34,197 nucleotides of DNA from positions 1-34,197 of the forward strand of contig CANQVC010000014.1 in the NCBI GenBank assembly GCA_947627195.1. The letters run 5' to 3'. Source of the stretch: an uncultured Bacilli bacterium. Lineage in GTDB: Bacteria; Bacillota_I; Bacilli_A; ML615J-28; CAG-698. This document shows positions 17,981-26,219 of this stretch, piece by piece. Position 1 is the first letter of the stretch; each line of letters begins with the position of its first letter. A model generated the notes under the pieces. It made no database searches. It was not told the origin of the DNA and was given only the letters and a program-made list of their open reading frames with translations. Made by a program: the position numbers and the translations under genes.

Positions 17981-18679
17981 ATGGATAAAAAAGAATTTGC
18001 TAAAAACTTTAATGATGTATGTACCTTTTTACATATTGATTATCATAATTTAGATATTTATTATGAAGCATTTTCTCATCCATCATTTGCTAATGAAAAC
18101 CACCATAGTAAACATTATGAACGTTTAGAATTTTTAGGAGATGCCATTTTAGATTTTCTTGTTGGCGAATATATTTATAAAAATAGACCAGATATGCAAG
18201 AAGGTAAAATGACTAAGTTAAGAGCTAAATATGTTTGTGAACAAGCAAATGCTGATTATACAAAAGAAATGAAATTAAATACATGTTTAATGGTTGGTAA
18301 AGGAGCTAAAAAACAAGGTGAAGATCAAAAATTATCAGTTTTAGGAAATGTTTTTGAATCGTTCTTAGGGGCAATTTACTTGGACCATAATATGGAATAT
18401 GCTAGAAAAATATTGGAAAGATTTGTTTTTCCTAAAATATTTCAAGAAAAAGAAATTTTCTTTGAAGATTACAAAAGTGAATTACAAGAATTAATTCAAG
18501 CAGAAAATCGTAAAGGTGTAACTTATATAACAGTTTCGGAAAGTGGACCAGCCCATGATAAAGTTTTTGAAGTAATCGTGCAATATGAAGAAACTAAATT
18601 AGGAAGAGGAAAAGGAAAAACTAAAAAAGAAGCTGAACAAAATGCGGCAAAAGATGCATTAACAAAATTAGCAAAGTAA
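17981..18679 (+). CDS. rnc: Ribonuclease III
   Basis: Cleaves double-stranded RNA, including the 30S rRNA precursor. The 232-residue protein has the RNase III domain with signature ERLEFLGDAILD (residues 47-58) and the second acidic site LGNVFESFLGAIYLD, followed by a C-terminal double-stranded RNA-binding domain (YKSELQELIQ to the end, with GKGKTKKEAEQNAAKDAL). No good Shine-Dalgarno site is visible before the ATG; translation may be coupled to plsX, which ends 12 bases upstream. In Bacillus smc-ftsY-ffh follow rnc, but here dnaD comes next. Confidence 0.96.
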   Translation: MDKKEFAKNFNDVCTFLHIDYHNLDIYYEAFSHPSFANENHHSKHYERLEFLGDAILDFLVGEYIYKNRPDMQEGKMTKLRAKYVCEQANADYTKEMKLNTCLMVGKGAKKQGEDQKLSVLGNVFESFLGAIYLDHNMEYARKILERFVFPKIFQEKEIFFEDYKSELQELIQAENRKGVTYITVSESGPAHDKVFEVIVQYEETKLGRGKGKTKKEAEQNAAKDALTKLAK

Positions 18680-18690
18680 AGGAGAAAATA

Positions 18691-19308
18691 ATGACGCAAT
18701 ATTATATGTTGTTAAAAAACAGATTAATTGATTTTGAAAAATTAATCATTGATAAATATAGTTATTTAGGATTAAACGAAATAGACGTCATTATACTAAT
18801 TAAATTACATCGTTTATTAGAAACAAATAAATCATTTTTATCCGAAGAAATTGTAAAAGGAATGACAATATCTGAAGAAGAAGTTAGAAATAGATTAGTT
18901 AATTTAATTAACCAACAATTTATTACTTTAACTCTTTCTGGTAAAAATGAAATATATAGTTTAGATGAAACATTTAAAAAATTGGCTTCTTTGTTAGAAA
19001 ATAATGATGCAACAGATATTGAATTAGAAAATGATAATGAAACTAAAAAAGTAGTAGCATTGTTAGAAAAAGAATTTCAAAGAATACTTTCGCCAATCGA
19101 TTTAGAAGCAGTTCAACAATGGATTATGATTGATCATTTCCCTTATGATAAAATTTATGAAGCAGTTCTTGAATGTTTAAAATTAAAGAAAAATAGCGTT
19201 AAATATGTTAGTATGTTATTATATAAGAAAGAAGATTCAAGAAAAGTAGATGCTCCTAAAGAAGGATTACAAAATTTATTCAATAATGTTTATGGAAAAA
19301 TCAAATAA
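18691..19308 (+). CDS. dnaD: DnaD-family replication initiation/restart protein
   Basis: DnaD proteins act with DnaB and DnaI to load the replicative helicase at oriC and at PriA-marked forks in Bacillota. The 205-residue protein fits: an N-terminal winged-helix region (about 1-95, with MTISEEEVRNRLVNLINQQFITL) and a C-terminal DnaB_2 domain (about 125-190, with LSPIDLEAVQQWI and YDKIYEAVLECL) ending in the YVSMLLYKKE segment. A good AAGGAGAA site precedes the ATG. Its 3' end overlaps nth, the same dnaD-nth pairing as Bacillus. Confidence 0.85.
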   Translation: MTQYYMLLKNRLIDFEKLIIDKYSYLGLNEIDVIILIKLHRLLETNKSFLSEEIVKGMTISEEEVRNRLVNLINQQFITLTLSGKNEIYSLDETFKKLASLLENNDATDIELENDNETKKVVALLEKEFQRILSPIDLEAVQQWIMIDHFPYDKIYEAVLECLKLKKNSVKYVSMLLYKKEDSRKVDAPKEGLQNLFNNVYGKIK

Positions 19309-19924
19309 CATCTTAAATACATTACGAAAACTTTTTCCTGATGCTAAATGCGAATTAGAATATCACAATATTTATGAATTATTAATTGCCGTCTCATTAT
19401 CAGCTCAAACAACTGATAAAAGAGTTAATATCGTTACTAAACAATTATTTAAACTTTATCCCACTCCTTATGAATTAAGTAAAGCTTCATATGATGATGT
19501 TTATAATTGTATTAAAAGTTTAGGATTAGCGCAAATAAAAACTAAAAATATTATTGCCTTATCAAATAAACTTATTAATGATTTTTCTAGTGGTAATAGT
19601 GAATATTATGTTCCTAATACTAGAGAAGAATTAATGACTTTACCTGGAGTCGGTAGAAAAACAGCAAATGTTATTTTATCTGAAGGATTTAAGATACCAG
19701 CTATTGCTGTTGATACGCATATTGCTAGAGTGAGTAATCGTTTAGGTTTAGTTAAGTCTAATGATGTTTATATAATAGAACAAACACTCATGAAATTATT
19801 TGATGAAAGTGATTGGTATATAGTTCATCATACTTTACTATTTTTTGGTAGATATTTATGTAAAGCCAAAAATCCTGAATGTAATAGATGTCCTTTTAAA
19901 GAAAATTGCGAAGAAAATATTTAA
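19292..19924 (+). CDS. nth: Endonuclease III (DNA glycosylase / AP lyase)
   Basis: Removes oxidised pyrimidines and nicks the abasic site in base-excision repair. The 210-residue protein has the helix-hairpin-helix LPGVGRKTANV with catalytic Lys123, the catalytic Asp141 in VDTHIARVSNRL, and a C-terminal 4Fe-4S cluster motif C-x6-C-x2-C-x5-C (CKAKNPECNRCPFKENC). Upstream in-frame starts at 19250 and 19286 exist; ATG 19292 (or 19286) best fits family N-termini and leaves a 17-base overlap with dnaD. No strong ribosome-binding site is visible, consistent with coupling to dnaD. Confidence 0.95.
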   Translation: MEKSNNILNTLRKLFPDAKCELEYHNIYELLIAVSLSAQTTDKRVNIVTKQLFKLYPTPYELSKASYDDVYNCIKSLGLAQIKTKNIIALSNKLINDFSSGNSEYYVPNTREELMTLPGVGRKTANVILSEGFKIPAIAVDTHIARVSNRLGLVKSNDVYIIEQTLMKLFDESDWYIVHHTLLFFGRYLCKAKNPECNRCPFKENCEENI

Positions 19925-19939
19925 TTTAAATATCATTTT

Positions 19940-19967
19940 TTGCTAATATTCTTATTTTTAATATAAT
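19940..19967 (+). promoter_or_regulatory. Possible promoter of the cse60-like gene
   Basis: TTGCTA (19940-19945), 16 bases, TATAAT (19962-19967). The surrounding DNA is so rich in A and T that a sporulation-sigma promoter cannot be excluded. Confidence 0.5.
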
Positions 19968-20005
19968 ATAATAATTATATTATATTATAAAAAGGATGTC
20001 ATAAA

Positions 20006-20182
20006 ATGAAAGTAAAATTGTTTGATGAAAATCATGAAAAAGACTTAGAAAAAGTTGTTAACAATTTTCTAAGTCAAATTGATGAAGTTATTGATATTAA
20101 ATATCAAGTTGCCATTATGAATGATTATAAAACTAATGAACAAATTTATTGTTATAGTGCTATGATTATTTATCAAGAGTAG
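20006..20182 (+). CDS. Small Cse60/DUF2758-like protein (58 residues)
   Basis: A 58-codon gene with AAAGGAT (19991-19997) eight bases before the ATG. The protein begins MKVKLFDENHEKDLEKVV, has IDIKYQVAIM in the middle and ends QIYCYSAMIIYQE. This pattern (FDE.HEKDLE, IKY.V, YC.SAMI.Y) agrees with the short Cse60 family as I recall it; in Bacillus subtilis cse60 is a sporulation gene of unknown function under SigE. No membrane span or signal peptide is seen. The last 17 bases overlap the 3' end of rqcH on the other strand. The family call is from memory and no function can be stated. Confidence 0.7.
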   Translation: MKVKLFDENHEKDLEKVVNNFLSQIDEVIDIKYQVAIMNDYKTNEQIYCYSAMIIYQE

Positions 20183-21731
20183 CATTGTTATTTATAAATG
20201 TTATATCAGGATTAGCAAAAGCATTTTTTTCATGGGTGTAGGTTACAAATGAACCTTTACACCCTTTTACTTTTTTGACCCATTTAACATCTGTATAATC
20301 AACACATACATGAAAGCCATTTTTCATTTTTGAATAATAAGCAGCAATATTACTAGCAAGTTCAATTGTTTTATTTGTTAATTCTCCTCTTAAAATTACA
20401 TGACTTCCAGGTTGATTTTTCACATGAAAGAAGTAATCACCATTATGAGCTAATGTATGAGTCAAATAATCATTTTGGATATTATTTTTTCCAACAAATA
20501 TTTGATTTCCATCATGATCAATATATTTCATAATTTTTGGTTTATTATTATTTTTAGTTGGCTTTTGAATACCTATTTCAATCATTAATTCTTTTAAATC
20601 ATTATTAGAAACAAAATCAAGTTGCATTAATAAACATTCATAATAAGCAATATCATTTTTTGTTTGTTCAATTGTTTGTTTTAATAAAACAATTGTTCTT
20701 TTATTTTTCTTAACTTTATTAAAATAGTAATTAACATTTTCATTAGGAGAAATAGAAGTATTTAAAGGAATATTTATTAATTCATTATTATGATAAAAAT
20801 TTTCTACTTCAATTGATGTTTGGTAAGGTTTAACTAAATGAATGTTTGCGGCTAATACATTAGCAATTTCTTCTAATTGAGTATCTTGTAATGCTTGATT
20901 TAATTCATTCATTTGTTTTTCTAATTTGTTTTTTAATTTATTCAATTCTTTTTGAATAAATTGTTGTGTTCTTTTTTGTTCATTGCTTTTACTTATTTCT
21001 TCCATTACGATTGTGAAATAATATTCTAAAAGTTTTGATAATGTTGGAAAATATGTTCTTTTACCAATTAGAATTGTTAAATCAAAGCAATAATAATTTC
21101 CTTTTTCATCAGAAATATAAACAGGTTTAGTTTCTCTATTTAGAACACAATAACCACATGAAACCATTTCTTGAAATGTTAATGAAGAAACTCCTTCAAA
21201 TGGATTGTTATTATCAAAAATATTAATTTGTTCATTAAAAGGATTAATTTTATTAGATATTGGATATTGATAAATTGCACCCACTTGAATTATTCTTTCA
21301 TCTGTTAGATAAGATTTATTAATTGCTTCTAATATTTTATTATTTTCATCAGTAATAATTAAGTTAGCTGACTTACCTGTTAATTCAATAATCCAATTTA
21401 TTTTTTTCGCATATCCTAATTCATCAGTATGGCGAATAACAAATGTTACAATTCGGTCATTATGATATTGGATTATATCCAGTATAATACCATTATCAAT
21501 ATGTTTTTTTATGAAATTTCCTAAAAAAGATTTACCTGGTAAAAATGGTAATTCAGACATACGAATATGAGGATTTATTTTGGCTACACTCATTAATAAA
21601 TTTTTATGATTTTGTAAGACAAAAACATATTCAAAATCATTCAAACATATTGTGTGATGAATTCTTTTACCAATACAATCTTCTTTTAATTCTTTAATTA
21701 AACGATTTAAAAAAATTCCATCAAATGGCAT
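20166..21731 (-). CDS. rqcH: Ribosome quality control protein RqcH (NEMF/NFACT family, Fbp-like)
   Basis: RqcH binds 50S subunits with stalled peptidyl-tRNA and adds C-terminal alanine tails to mark the peptide for degradation. The 521-residue protein has the NFACT-N domain starting MPFDGIFLNRLIKEL, an Asp-Arg pair in YHNDRIVTF matching the catalytically needed DR of Bacillus RqcH, a central helix-hairpin and coiled-coil part (about 250-375), and the C-terminal NFACT-R domain with IFVGKNNIQND, HVKNQPGSHVIL and the basic VKWVKKVKGCKGSFV. Older annotation calls this family fibronectin-binding. It has its own promoter, diverging from gmk. Confidence 0.92.
   Translation of the reverse strand: MPFDGIFLNRLIKELKEDCIGKRIHHTICLNDFEYVFVLQNHKNLLMSVAKINPHIRMSELPFLPGKSFLGNFIKKHIDNGIILDIIQYHNDRIVTFVIRHTDELGYAKKINWIIELTGKSANLIITDENNKILEAINKSYLTDERIIQVGAIYQYPISNKINPFNEQINIFDNNNPFEGVSSLTFQEMVSCGYCVLNRETKPVYISDEKGNYYCFDLTILIGKRTYFPTLSKLLEYYFTIVMEEISKSNEQKRTQQFIQKELNKLKNKLEKQMNELNQALQDTQLEEIANVLAANIHLVKPYQTSIEVENFYHNNELINIPLNTSISPNENVNYYFNKVKKNKRTIVLLKQTIEQTKNDIAYYECLLMQLDFVSNNDLKELMIEIGIQKPTKNNNKPKIMKYIDHDGNQIFVGKNNIQNDYLTHTLAHNGDYFFHVKNQPGSHVILRGELTNKTIELASNIAAYYSKMKNGFHVCVDYTDVKWVKKVKGCKGSFVTYTHEKNAFANPDITFINNNATLDK
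20234..20268 (+). terminator. Plus-strand terminator-like hairpin inside rqcH, probably ending the cse60-like transcript
   Basis: GGGTGTA and GGTT (20234-20244) pair with AACC and TACACCC (20252-20255, 20258-20264), leaving a two-base bulge and a seven-base loop. TTTTAC then TTTTTT follows on the plus strand only. It lies 52 bases after the cse60-like stop codon and within the NFACT-R coding region of rqcH. Confidence 0.6.
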
Positions 21732-21761
21732 ATTATTTATCCTTTCATTAAAACAATAAAT

Positions 21762-21790
21762 ATTATATCATTTTTTTAATGAAAACGCAA
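21762..21790 (-). promoter_or_regulatory. Promoter of rqcH
   Basis: On the minus strand TTGCGT (21785-21790), a 17-base spacer and TATAAT (21762-21767), about 30 bases before the start codon; AAAGGA serves as ribosome-binding site. Confidence 0.8.
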
Positions 21791-21808
21791 AAATTTTCTA
21801 TAATCCCT

Positions 21809-21837
21809 TTGCAATTTAAATAGACTTGTAGTATAAT
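21809..21837 (+). promoter_or_regulatory. Promoter of gmk-rpoZ
   Basis: TTGCAA (21809-21814), 17 bases and TATAAT (21832-21837). Its -35 lies 19 bases from that of the diverging rqcH promoter, so the two may compete for RNA polymerase. Confidence 0.8.
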
Positions 21838-21857
21838 ATATTATTGAGGTATAATGA

Positions 21858-22484
21858 ATGAAATTAGATGAAAAAGGACTATTAGTCGTTATTTCTGGAC
21901 CTTCTGGGGTAGGAAAAGGTACTGTTAGAAATGCCTTGTTTCAAAGAGAAGGACATAATTTAGTATATTCAATTTCTATGACAACGAGAAAACCAAGACC
22001 TGGTGAAGTAAATGGTCGTGAATATTATTTTGTCAGTCAAGAAGAGTTTGAAAATAGAATTAAAAATAATCAATTTTTAGAATATGCCCAATTTGTTGGA
22101 AATTATTATGGAACTCCTTTAGATATGGTTGAACAAAAATTAAATGAAGGAAATGAAGTAGTATTAGAAATTGAAGTACAAGGAGCAATGCAAGTTCGTA
22201 AAAAAATGGATAATGCTGTATTTATTTTTATTGCTCCCCCTACTATGAAAGATTTACTTCATCGCTTACAAAACAGAGGTAGTGAATCTAATGAAGTCAT
22301 TCAAATGAGATATGAAAAAGCTTGTCGGGAAATTGAATTAGCTTATATGTATGATTATATTGTTGTAAATGATACTGTTGATAATGCCGCTGATAAAATT
22401 ATGGCAATTATTCGTGCCGAACATGCTAAAACAATTCGCACAATGTCAGGATATAAAAAATTATTAGAGGAGGGTAAGAAATGA
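21858..22484 (+). CDS. gmk: Guanylate kinase
   Basis: Phosphorylates GMP to GDP with ATP. The 208-residue protein has the P-loop GPSGVGKGT (residues 14-22), the GMP-binding TTRKPRPGEVNGREYYFVS segment, LEIEVQGAMQV and the lid region LLHRLQNRGSE. GAGG lies eight bases before the ATG, and the transcript leader is very short. Its TGA overlaps the ATG of rpoZ. The gmk-rpoZ pair links GTP synthesis with the RNA polymerase omega subunit, a common arrangement in Bacteria. Confidence 0.97.
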   Translation: MKLDEKGLLVVISGPSGVGKGTVRNALFQREGHNLVYSISMTTRKPRPGEVNGREYYFVSQEEFENRIKNNQFLEYAQFVGNYYGTPLDMVEQKLNEGNEVVLEIEVQGAMQVRKKMDNAVFIFIAPPTMKDLLHRLQNRGSESNEVIQMRYEKACREIELAYMYDYIVVNDTVDNAADKIMAIIRAEHAKTIRTMSGYKKLLEEGKK

Positions 22485-22705
22485 ATCACGAAAAAGATGG
22501 TATGAGATATCCATCAATTGATCAATTAGTTACAAAAACAACATCAAAATATCGTTTAGTTATTGGTACAGCTATTCGTGCAAAACAACTTGAATATACT
22601 GATGAAGAACCTCTTGTAACAAATCCCCATAGTAAAAAAGCTATTGGAATTGCTTTAGAAGAGATTTATGAAGATAAAATAAAAATTAAAGATCCCGAAG
22701 AATAA
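22481..22705 (+). CDS. rpoZ: DNA-directed RNA polymerase omega subunit
   Basis: A 74-residue protein that supports folding and assembly of the RNA polymerase beta' subunit. The characteristic MRYPSIDQLVTKTTSKYRLVIGTAIRA segment (split here as MRYPSIDQLV and SKYRLVIGTAIRA) and the later KKAIGIALEEI are visible; length is typical. GAGGAGGG in the end of gmk is its ribosome-binding site and the genes share an ATGA overlap. A terminator begins in its stop codon region. Confidence 0.95.
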   Translation: MNHEKDGMRYPSIDQLVTKTTSKYRLVIGTAIRAKQLEYTDEEPLVTNPHSKKAIGIALEEIYEDKIKIKDPEE

Positions 22706-22726
22706 TCCCCTCAAGGGATTTTTTTT
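22704..22726 (+). terminator. Intrinsic terminator of gmk-rpoZ
   Basis: AATCCC (22704-22709) and GGGATT (22715-22720) form a 6-bp stem with a five-base loop, followed by a run of T to 22726. Confidence 0.85.
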
Positions 22727-22776
22727 ATAAATAAAGTAAAATATAAATATTTTTGATAATATTTAATTAGATATAC

Positions 22777-22805
22777 TTGATTATTTTTTAAAAATCATAT
22801 ATAAT
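22777..22805 (+). promoter_or_regulatory. Promoter of priA-fmt
   Basis: TTGATT (22777-22782), 17 bases and TATAAT (22800-22805). AAGGAGG follows before the priA start codon. Confidence 0.8.
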
Positions 22806-22826
22806 GAATTTACAAGGAGGAAAGAA

Positions 22827-25163
22827 ATGTTTGCGAAAGTTGTCATAGATTTAAAAACAGATCAACTAAATGAAAGTTATGATTATCAAATACCTTTTGA
22901 GTTAGAAAACTTTATTGGTATTGGTAGTAGAGTAAGTGTACCATTTGGTTTACAAAATTTAATGGGATATGTTATTGACATTATGAATGATAGTCCTCAT
23001 AAAGATCATATTAAATCTATTAAAGATGTTTTAGATTATGAACAAGAACTAACAAAAGAACAAATTGAGTTAGCACAATATTTATGTTCAACTTATGCTG
23101 TTTCCATGTCAAGTGTTTTAGATAAAATGATTCCTTCTTTTTTAAAAGGTCAACAAAGAAAATACATTGTTGTGAAAAACTATAATGATTTACATCCATC
23201 ATTAGCTTTATTATTTATGGGAAAAGAAAGAATCATGATTGATGATAAAATCAAAAAAGAATATAATTTAATTCGTAAAGAAATAGAAAAAGATAATATT
23301 AGTTTAGATTATGATTATTATACATATGGTAAAAATAAAAAACAAAAAGTTTATTATTTGCCATCATTTGCTTATCCAATTGCAAGAAGTAATAAAAGAA
23401 AAAAAATTATTGATTATATTAAAGAATGTAATGATAAAAATAATGAGTATGTTTTAGAAGAAGATATAATTACTCAAAATGATTGTACAATTGCTTTATT
23501 ACATTCAATGGTTAAAGATAAAGAATTACTAGTAAAAGAAGAAACGATAATAAAAAAAGATGTTTTAGAACAAAAACAAATAATTAGTAATTATCAATTT
23601 TCTTTTGATCAATCCCAAACAATATTAAAATATGATCAATCAAAAACAATTCCTTATTTATTGTTTAGTAATGATGAAAAATTTAATTTAAATTTTTACT
23701 TACATATAATTGAAGAAAATACTAAACAAAATAAAATTACAATGATTTGTGCTCCAACAGTTATGTTACAAGAAGAAATGTATTATACATTAAAAAAAGT
23801 AACTAAAGGATATCAAATATTTGGTTTGAATGCGAAAAAAAGTCAAAAAGAATTTTATGATTGCTTTATGGGAATTCGTTATCAAACATGTGATGTATTT
23901 GTAACAACAATGGCAGGTATTTTATTGCCATTTAAAGAAAATAGTATTGGTACTATTATTGTTTTAGAAGAAGATAATGCTAATTATATCAATGAAAACT
24001 ATCCATATTTTCATTTACATGAGATTGTGAAATACAGGGCAAATTATCATAATGCGCGATTAATTTTTGCTACATCAACTCCTTCCATTGAAACATATCA
24101 AAAAGTAGAAGAGGGCAAATATAATTTATATCGTAGTGATCATTTCATTGTTAATCCTGTTTATGTTGTTTCTTTAAAAGAAGAATTAGAAATAAATAAA
24201 TCAAGGATGTTATCTCATACATTAATATCATCAATGCAAGCAGCATTTGATCATCATAATCAAGTAATGTTATATCTAAACAATAAAGGATATGCTTCCA
24301 TTTTACAATGTAAAGAATGTGGCAAAGTATTAAAATGTCCTACATGTCAAATCCCTTTAACATTACATAAGGAAAAGAAAGTGGCTAAATGTCCATATTG
24401 TGATTATAAACTATATCAATATGATACATGTAGTTGTGGATCTCATTCAATGATGTTTTTTAAAGCTGGATTAGAACAATTAAAAGAAGAATTAACAGAA
24501 TATTTTCCTGATAAAAAGATATTACAAGTAGATGCTGATCAAATGAAAAGTAGTCAAGATTATGAAGATGCCATTGCTTCTATTGATGAAGGAACTGTTG
24601 ATATTATTATTGGTACTAATATATTAACAAAACATTTTTCATCAAACATAATTGATAATGCAAATGATGTTAAAAATATTGAAGTGATTGGTTTACTTTC
24701 AATTGATGATATTTTAAATAGTTGTGATTATCGAGCTAGAGAATATGTTTATAATACGATTGCGAAAAATCTTAATAAATCAAAAGTAATAATTCAAACA
24801 TATTATCCTAATCAATCAACAATTCAAAAAGCAATTTTAGGAAAATATGATGAATATTATAATGAAGAAATTAAAATTAGAAAAAATTTATTATATCCAC
24901 CATTTTGTGAAATGAATCGTATTATGATTACTGGTGATTATAAAGAAATGTATCATTTTGCTAATTATTATAAAAAAGTATTTTCAAGAACTGTCGATGG
25001 AAGTGCTTTAGGGCCTGTATATGATGTTAAAAGTAAAGGAGTTAAACTTATTTTAAAACATAATGATTTTTCTAAAGTTATAAAAATATTAGATGATACT
25101 AAAAGTGTATTTAAAGACATAAACATTCTTGTTTCATTTGAAAGAATACCGAAAGTGATGTGA
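22827..25163 (+). CDS. priA: PriA-family primosomal protein with degenerate helicase motifs
   Basis: PriA recognises abandoned replication forks and starts primosome assembly. The 778-residue protein keeps the N-terminal DNA-binding domain (FAKVVIDLKTDQLNESYDY, VSVPFG), the central order of blocks, the LNNKGYA segment and cysteines of the zinc region (CKEC, CPTC, CPYC, then CSC), and the C-terminal YPPFCEMNRIMI. The helicase core is ruined: Walker A GVTGSGKT aligns with SNDEKFNL (residues 281-288, Lys replaced by Asn287), DEEH with LEED (380-383), SATPS with TSTPS, and QVAGRAGR with an unrelated TIAKNLNKS. The reading frame is intact, so this is not simple decay. It probably acts as a structural fork-recognition protein without ATPase. 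Bacillus has coaBC before and def after priA; both are missing. Confidence 0.9.
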   Translation: MFAKVVIDLKTDQLNESYDYQIPFELENFIGIGSRVSVPFGLQNLMGYVIDIMNDSPHKDHIKSIKDVLDYEQELTKEQIELAQYLCSTYAVSMSSVLDKMIPSFLKGQQRKYIVVKNYNDLHPSLALLFMGKERIMIDDKIKKEYNLIRKEIEKDNISLDYDYYTYGKNKKQKVYYLPSFAYPIARSNKRKKIIDYIKECNDKNNEYVLEEDIITQNDCTIALLHSMVKDKELLVKEETIIKKDVLEQKQIISNYQFSFDQSQTILKYDQSKTIPYLLFSNDEKFNLNFYLHIIEENTKQNKITMICAPTVMLQEEMYYTLKKVTKGYQIFGLNAKKSQKEFYDCFMGIRYQTCDVFVTTMAGILLPFKENSIGTIIVLEEDNANYINENYPYFHLHEIVKYRANYHNARLIFATSTPSIETYQKVEEGKYNLYRSDHFIVNPVYVVSLKEELEINKSRMLSHTLISSMQAAFDHHNQVMLYLNNKGYASILQCKECGKVLKCPTCQIPLTLHKEKKVAKCPYCDYKLYQYDTCSCGSHSMMFFKAGLEQLKEELTEYFPDKKILQVDADQMKSSQDYEDAIASIDEGTVDIIIGTNILTKHFSSNIIDNANDVKNIEVIGLLSIDDILNSCDYRAREYVYNTIAKNLNKSKVIIQTYYPNQSTIQKAILGKYDEYYNEEIKIRKNLLYPPFCEMNRIMITGDYKEMYHFANYYKKVFSRTVDGSALGPVYDVKSKGVKLILKHNDFSKVIKILDDTKSVFKDINILVSFERIPKVM

Positions 25164-25167
25164 TAAT

Positions 25168-26106
25168 ATGAATAAATTAAAAGTTATATTTATGGGTACA
25201 CCTGACTTTGCTGTTAGTATATTAAATGCTTTAGTAAAAGTATATGATGTTGTTTTAGTGGTAACTCAACCCGATAAAATTGTTGGAAGAAATCATAAAA
25301 TTGAATTTTCTCCTGTTAAGAAAAGAGCATTAGAATTAGGAATTGAAATATTTCAACCACAAAATATTCGTCATGATAATGATAAAATATTTTCTAAAGA
25401 AGTTGATATTATTGTAACAGCAGCATATGGACAAATTGTTGGTACTAAAGTATTATATTATCCTAAATATCATTCTATTAATGTTCATGGCTCACTTTTA
25501 CCTAAATATCGTGGGGGCTCACCTATTCAAAGAGCAATTATGAATGGTGATACAGAAACAGGTATTACAATTATGTATATGGAAAAAGGAATGGATAGTG
25601 GAGATATATTAGAACAAGAAAAAATAATTATTGAAAATAATGATACATCAACAACTTTATTTAATAAACTTGCATCGTTAGGGGCAACAATGATTACTAA
25701 AACAATTGAAAAAATAGTAAATAATGAAATAACTCCGATAAAACAAAATGAAAATGAAGTTACATATGCCCCAATTATTCAAAAAGAAGAAGAAAAAATT
25801 GATTTTGATACTTCAGCATTTTCTATTAATTGTATGATTAGAGCTCTTGCTAATAATCCAGGTGCATATTTCTTAATTGATGGTGTTCATTATAAAGTAT
25901 ATAGTAGTATTATTGAAGAAAAAAATTATAATGAAGTAGGTAAAATAGTTAATGTAAATAAAAATAGTTTTACTGTATCATGTAAAAAAGGTTGTATTAC
26001 ATTTACTGATATTAAACCTGAAGGCAAAAATTTAATGAAAGTAAGCGACTTTTTAAATGGTAAAGGTAAATCAATATTATTAATTGATAAATATTTAAAT
26101 AATTAA
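25168..26106 (+). CDS. fmt: Methionyl-tRNA formyltransferase
   Basis: Formylates initiator Met-tRNA using 10-formyltetrahydrofolate. The 312-residue protein has the N-terminal catalytic domain beginning VIFMGTPDFAV, the active-site Asn105 and His107 in NVHGSLLPKYRGG, and Asp143 in MEKGMDSGDIL, with a C-terminal OB-like tRNA-binding domain from about 205. It starts four bases after priA. The ribosome-binding site is weak (GTGAT), suggesting coupling to priA. Its folate cofactor ties in with the folT transporter elsewhere in the window. Confidence 0.96.
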   Translation: MNKLKVIFMGTPDFAVSILNALVKVYDVVLVVTQPDKIVGRNHKIEFSPVKKRALELGIEIFQPQNIRHDNDKIFSKEVDIIVTAAYGQIVGTKVLYYPKYHSINVHGSLLPKYRGGSPIQRAIMNGDTETGITIMYMEKGMDSGDILEQEKIIIENNDTSTTLFNKLASLGATMITKTIEKIVNNEITPIKQNENEVTYAPIIQKEEEKIDFDTSAFSINCMIRALANNPGAYFLIDGVHYKVYSSIIEEKNYNEVGKIVNVNKNSFTVSCKKGCITFTDIKPEGKNLMKVSDFLNGKGKSILLIDKYLNN

Positions 26107-26144
26107 TATTTAATATATTATAAATATAAAATAACATAAAATAT

Positions 26145-26177
26145 GAAAATCAATATATATTATTGGTTTTCTTTTTT
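26145..26177 (+). terminator. Intrinsic terminator of priA-fmt
   Basis: GAAAATCAAT (26145-26154) and ATTGGTTTTC (26162-26171) form a 10-bp stem with one wobble and a seven-base loop, followed by six T. Confidence 0.85.
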
Positions 26178-26219
26178 AAATTTCGATAAAAAATCTCTTA
26201 GAAAAAAAAGAATTCCATA

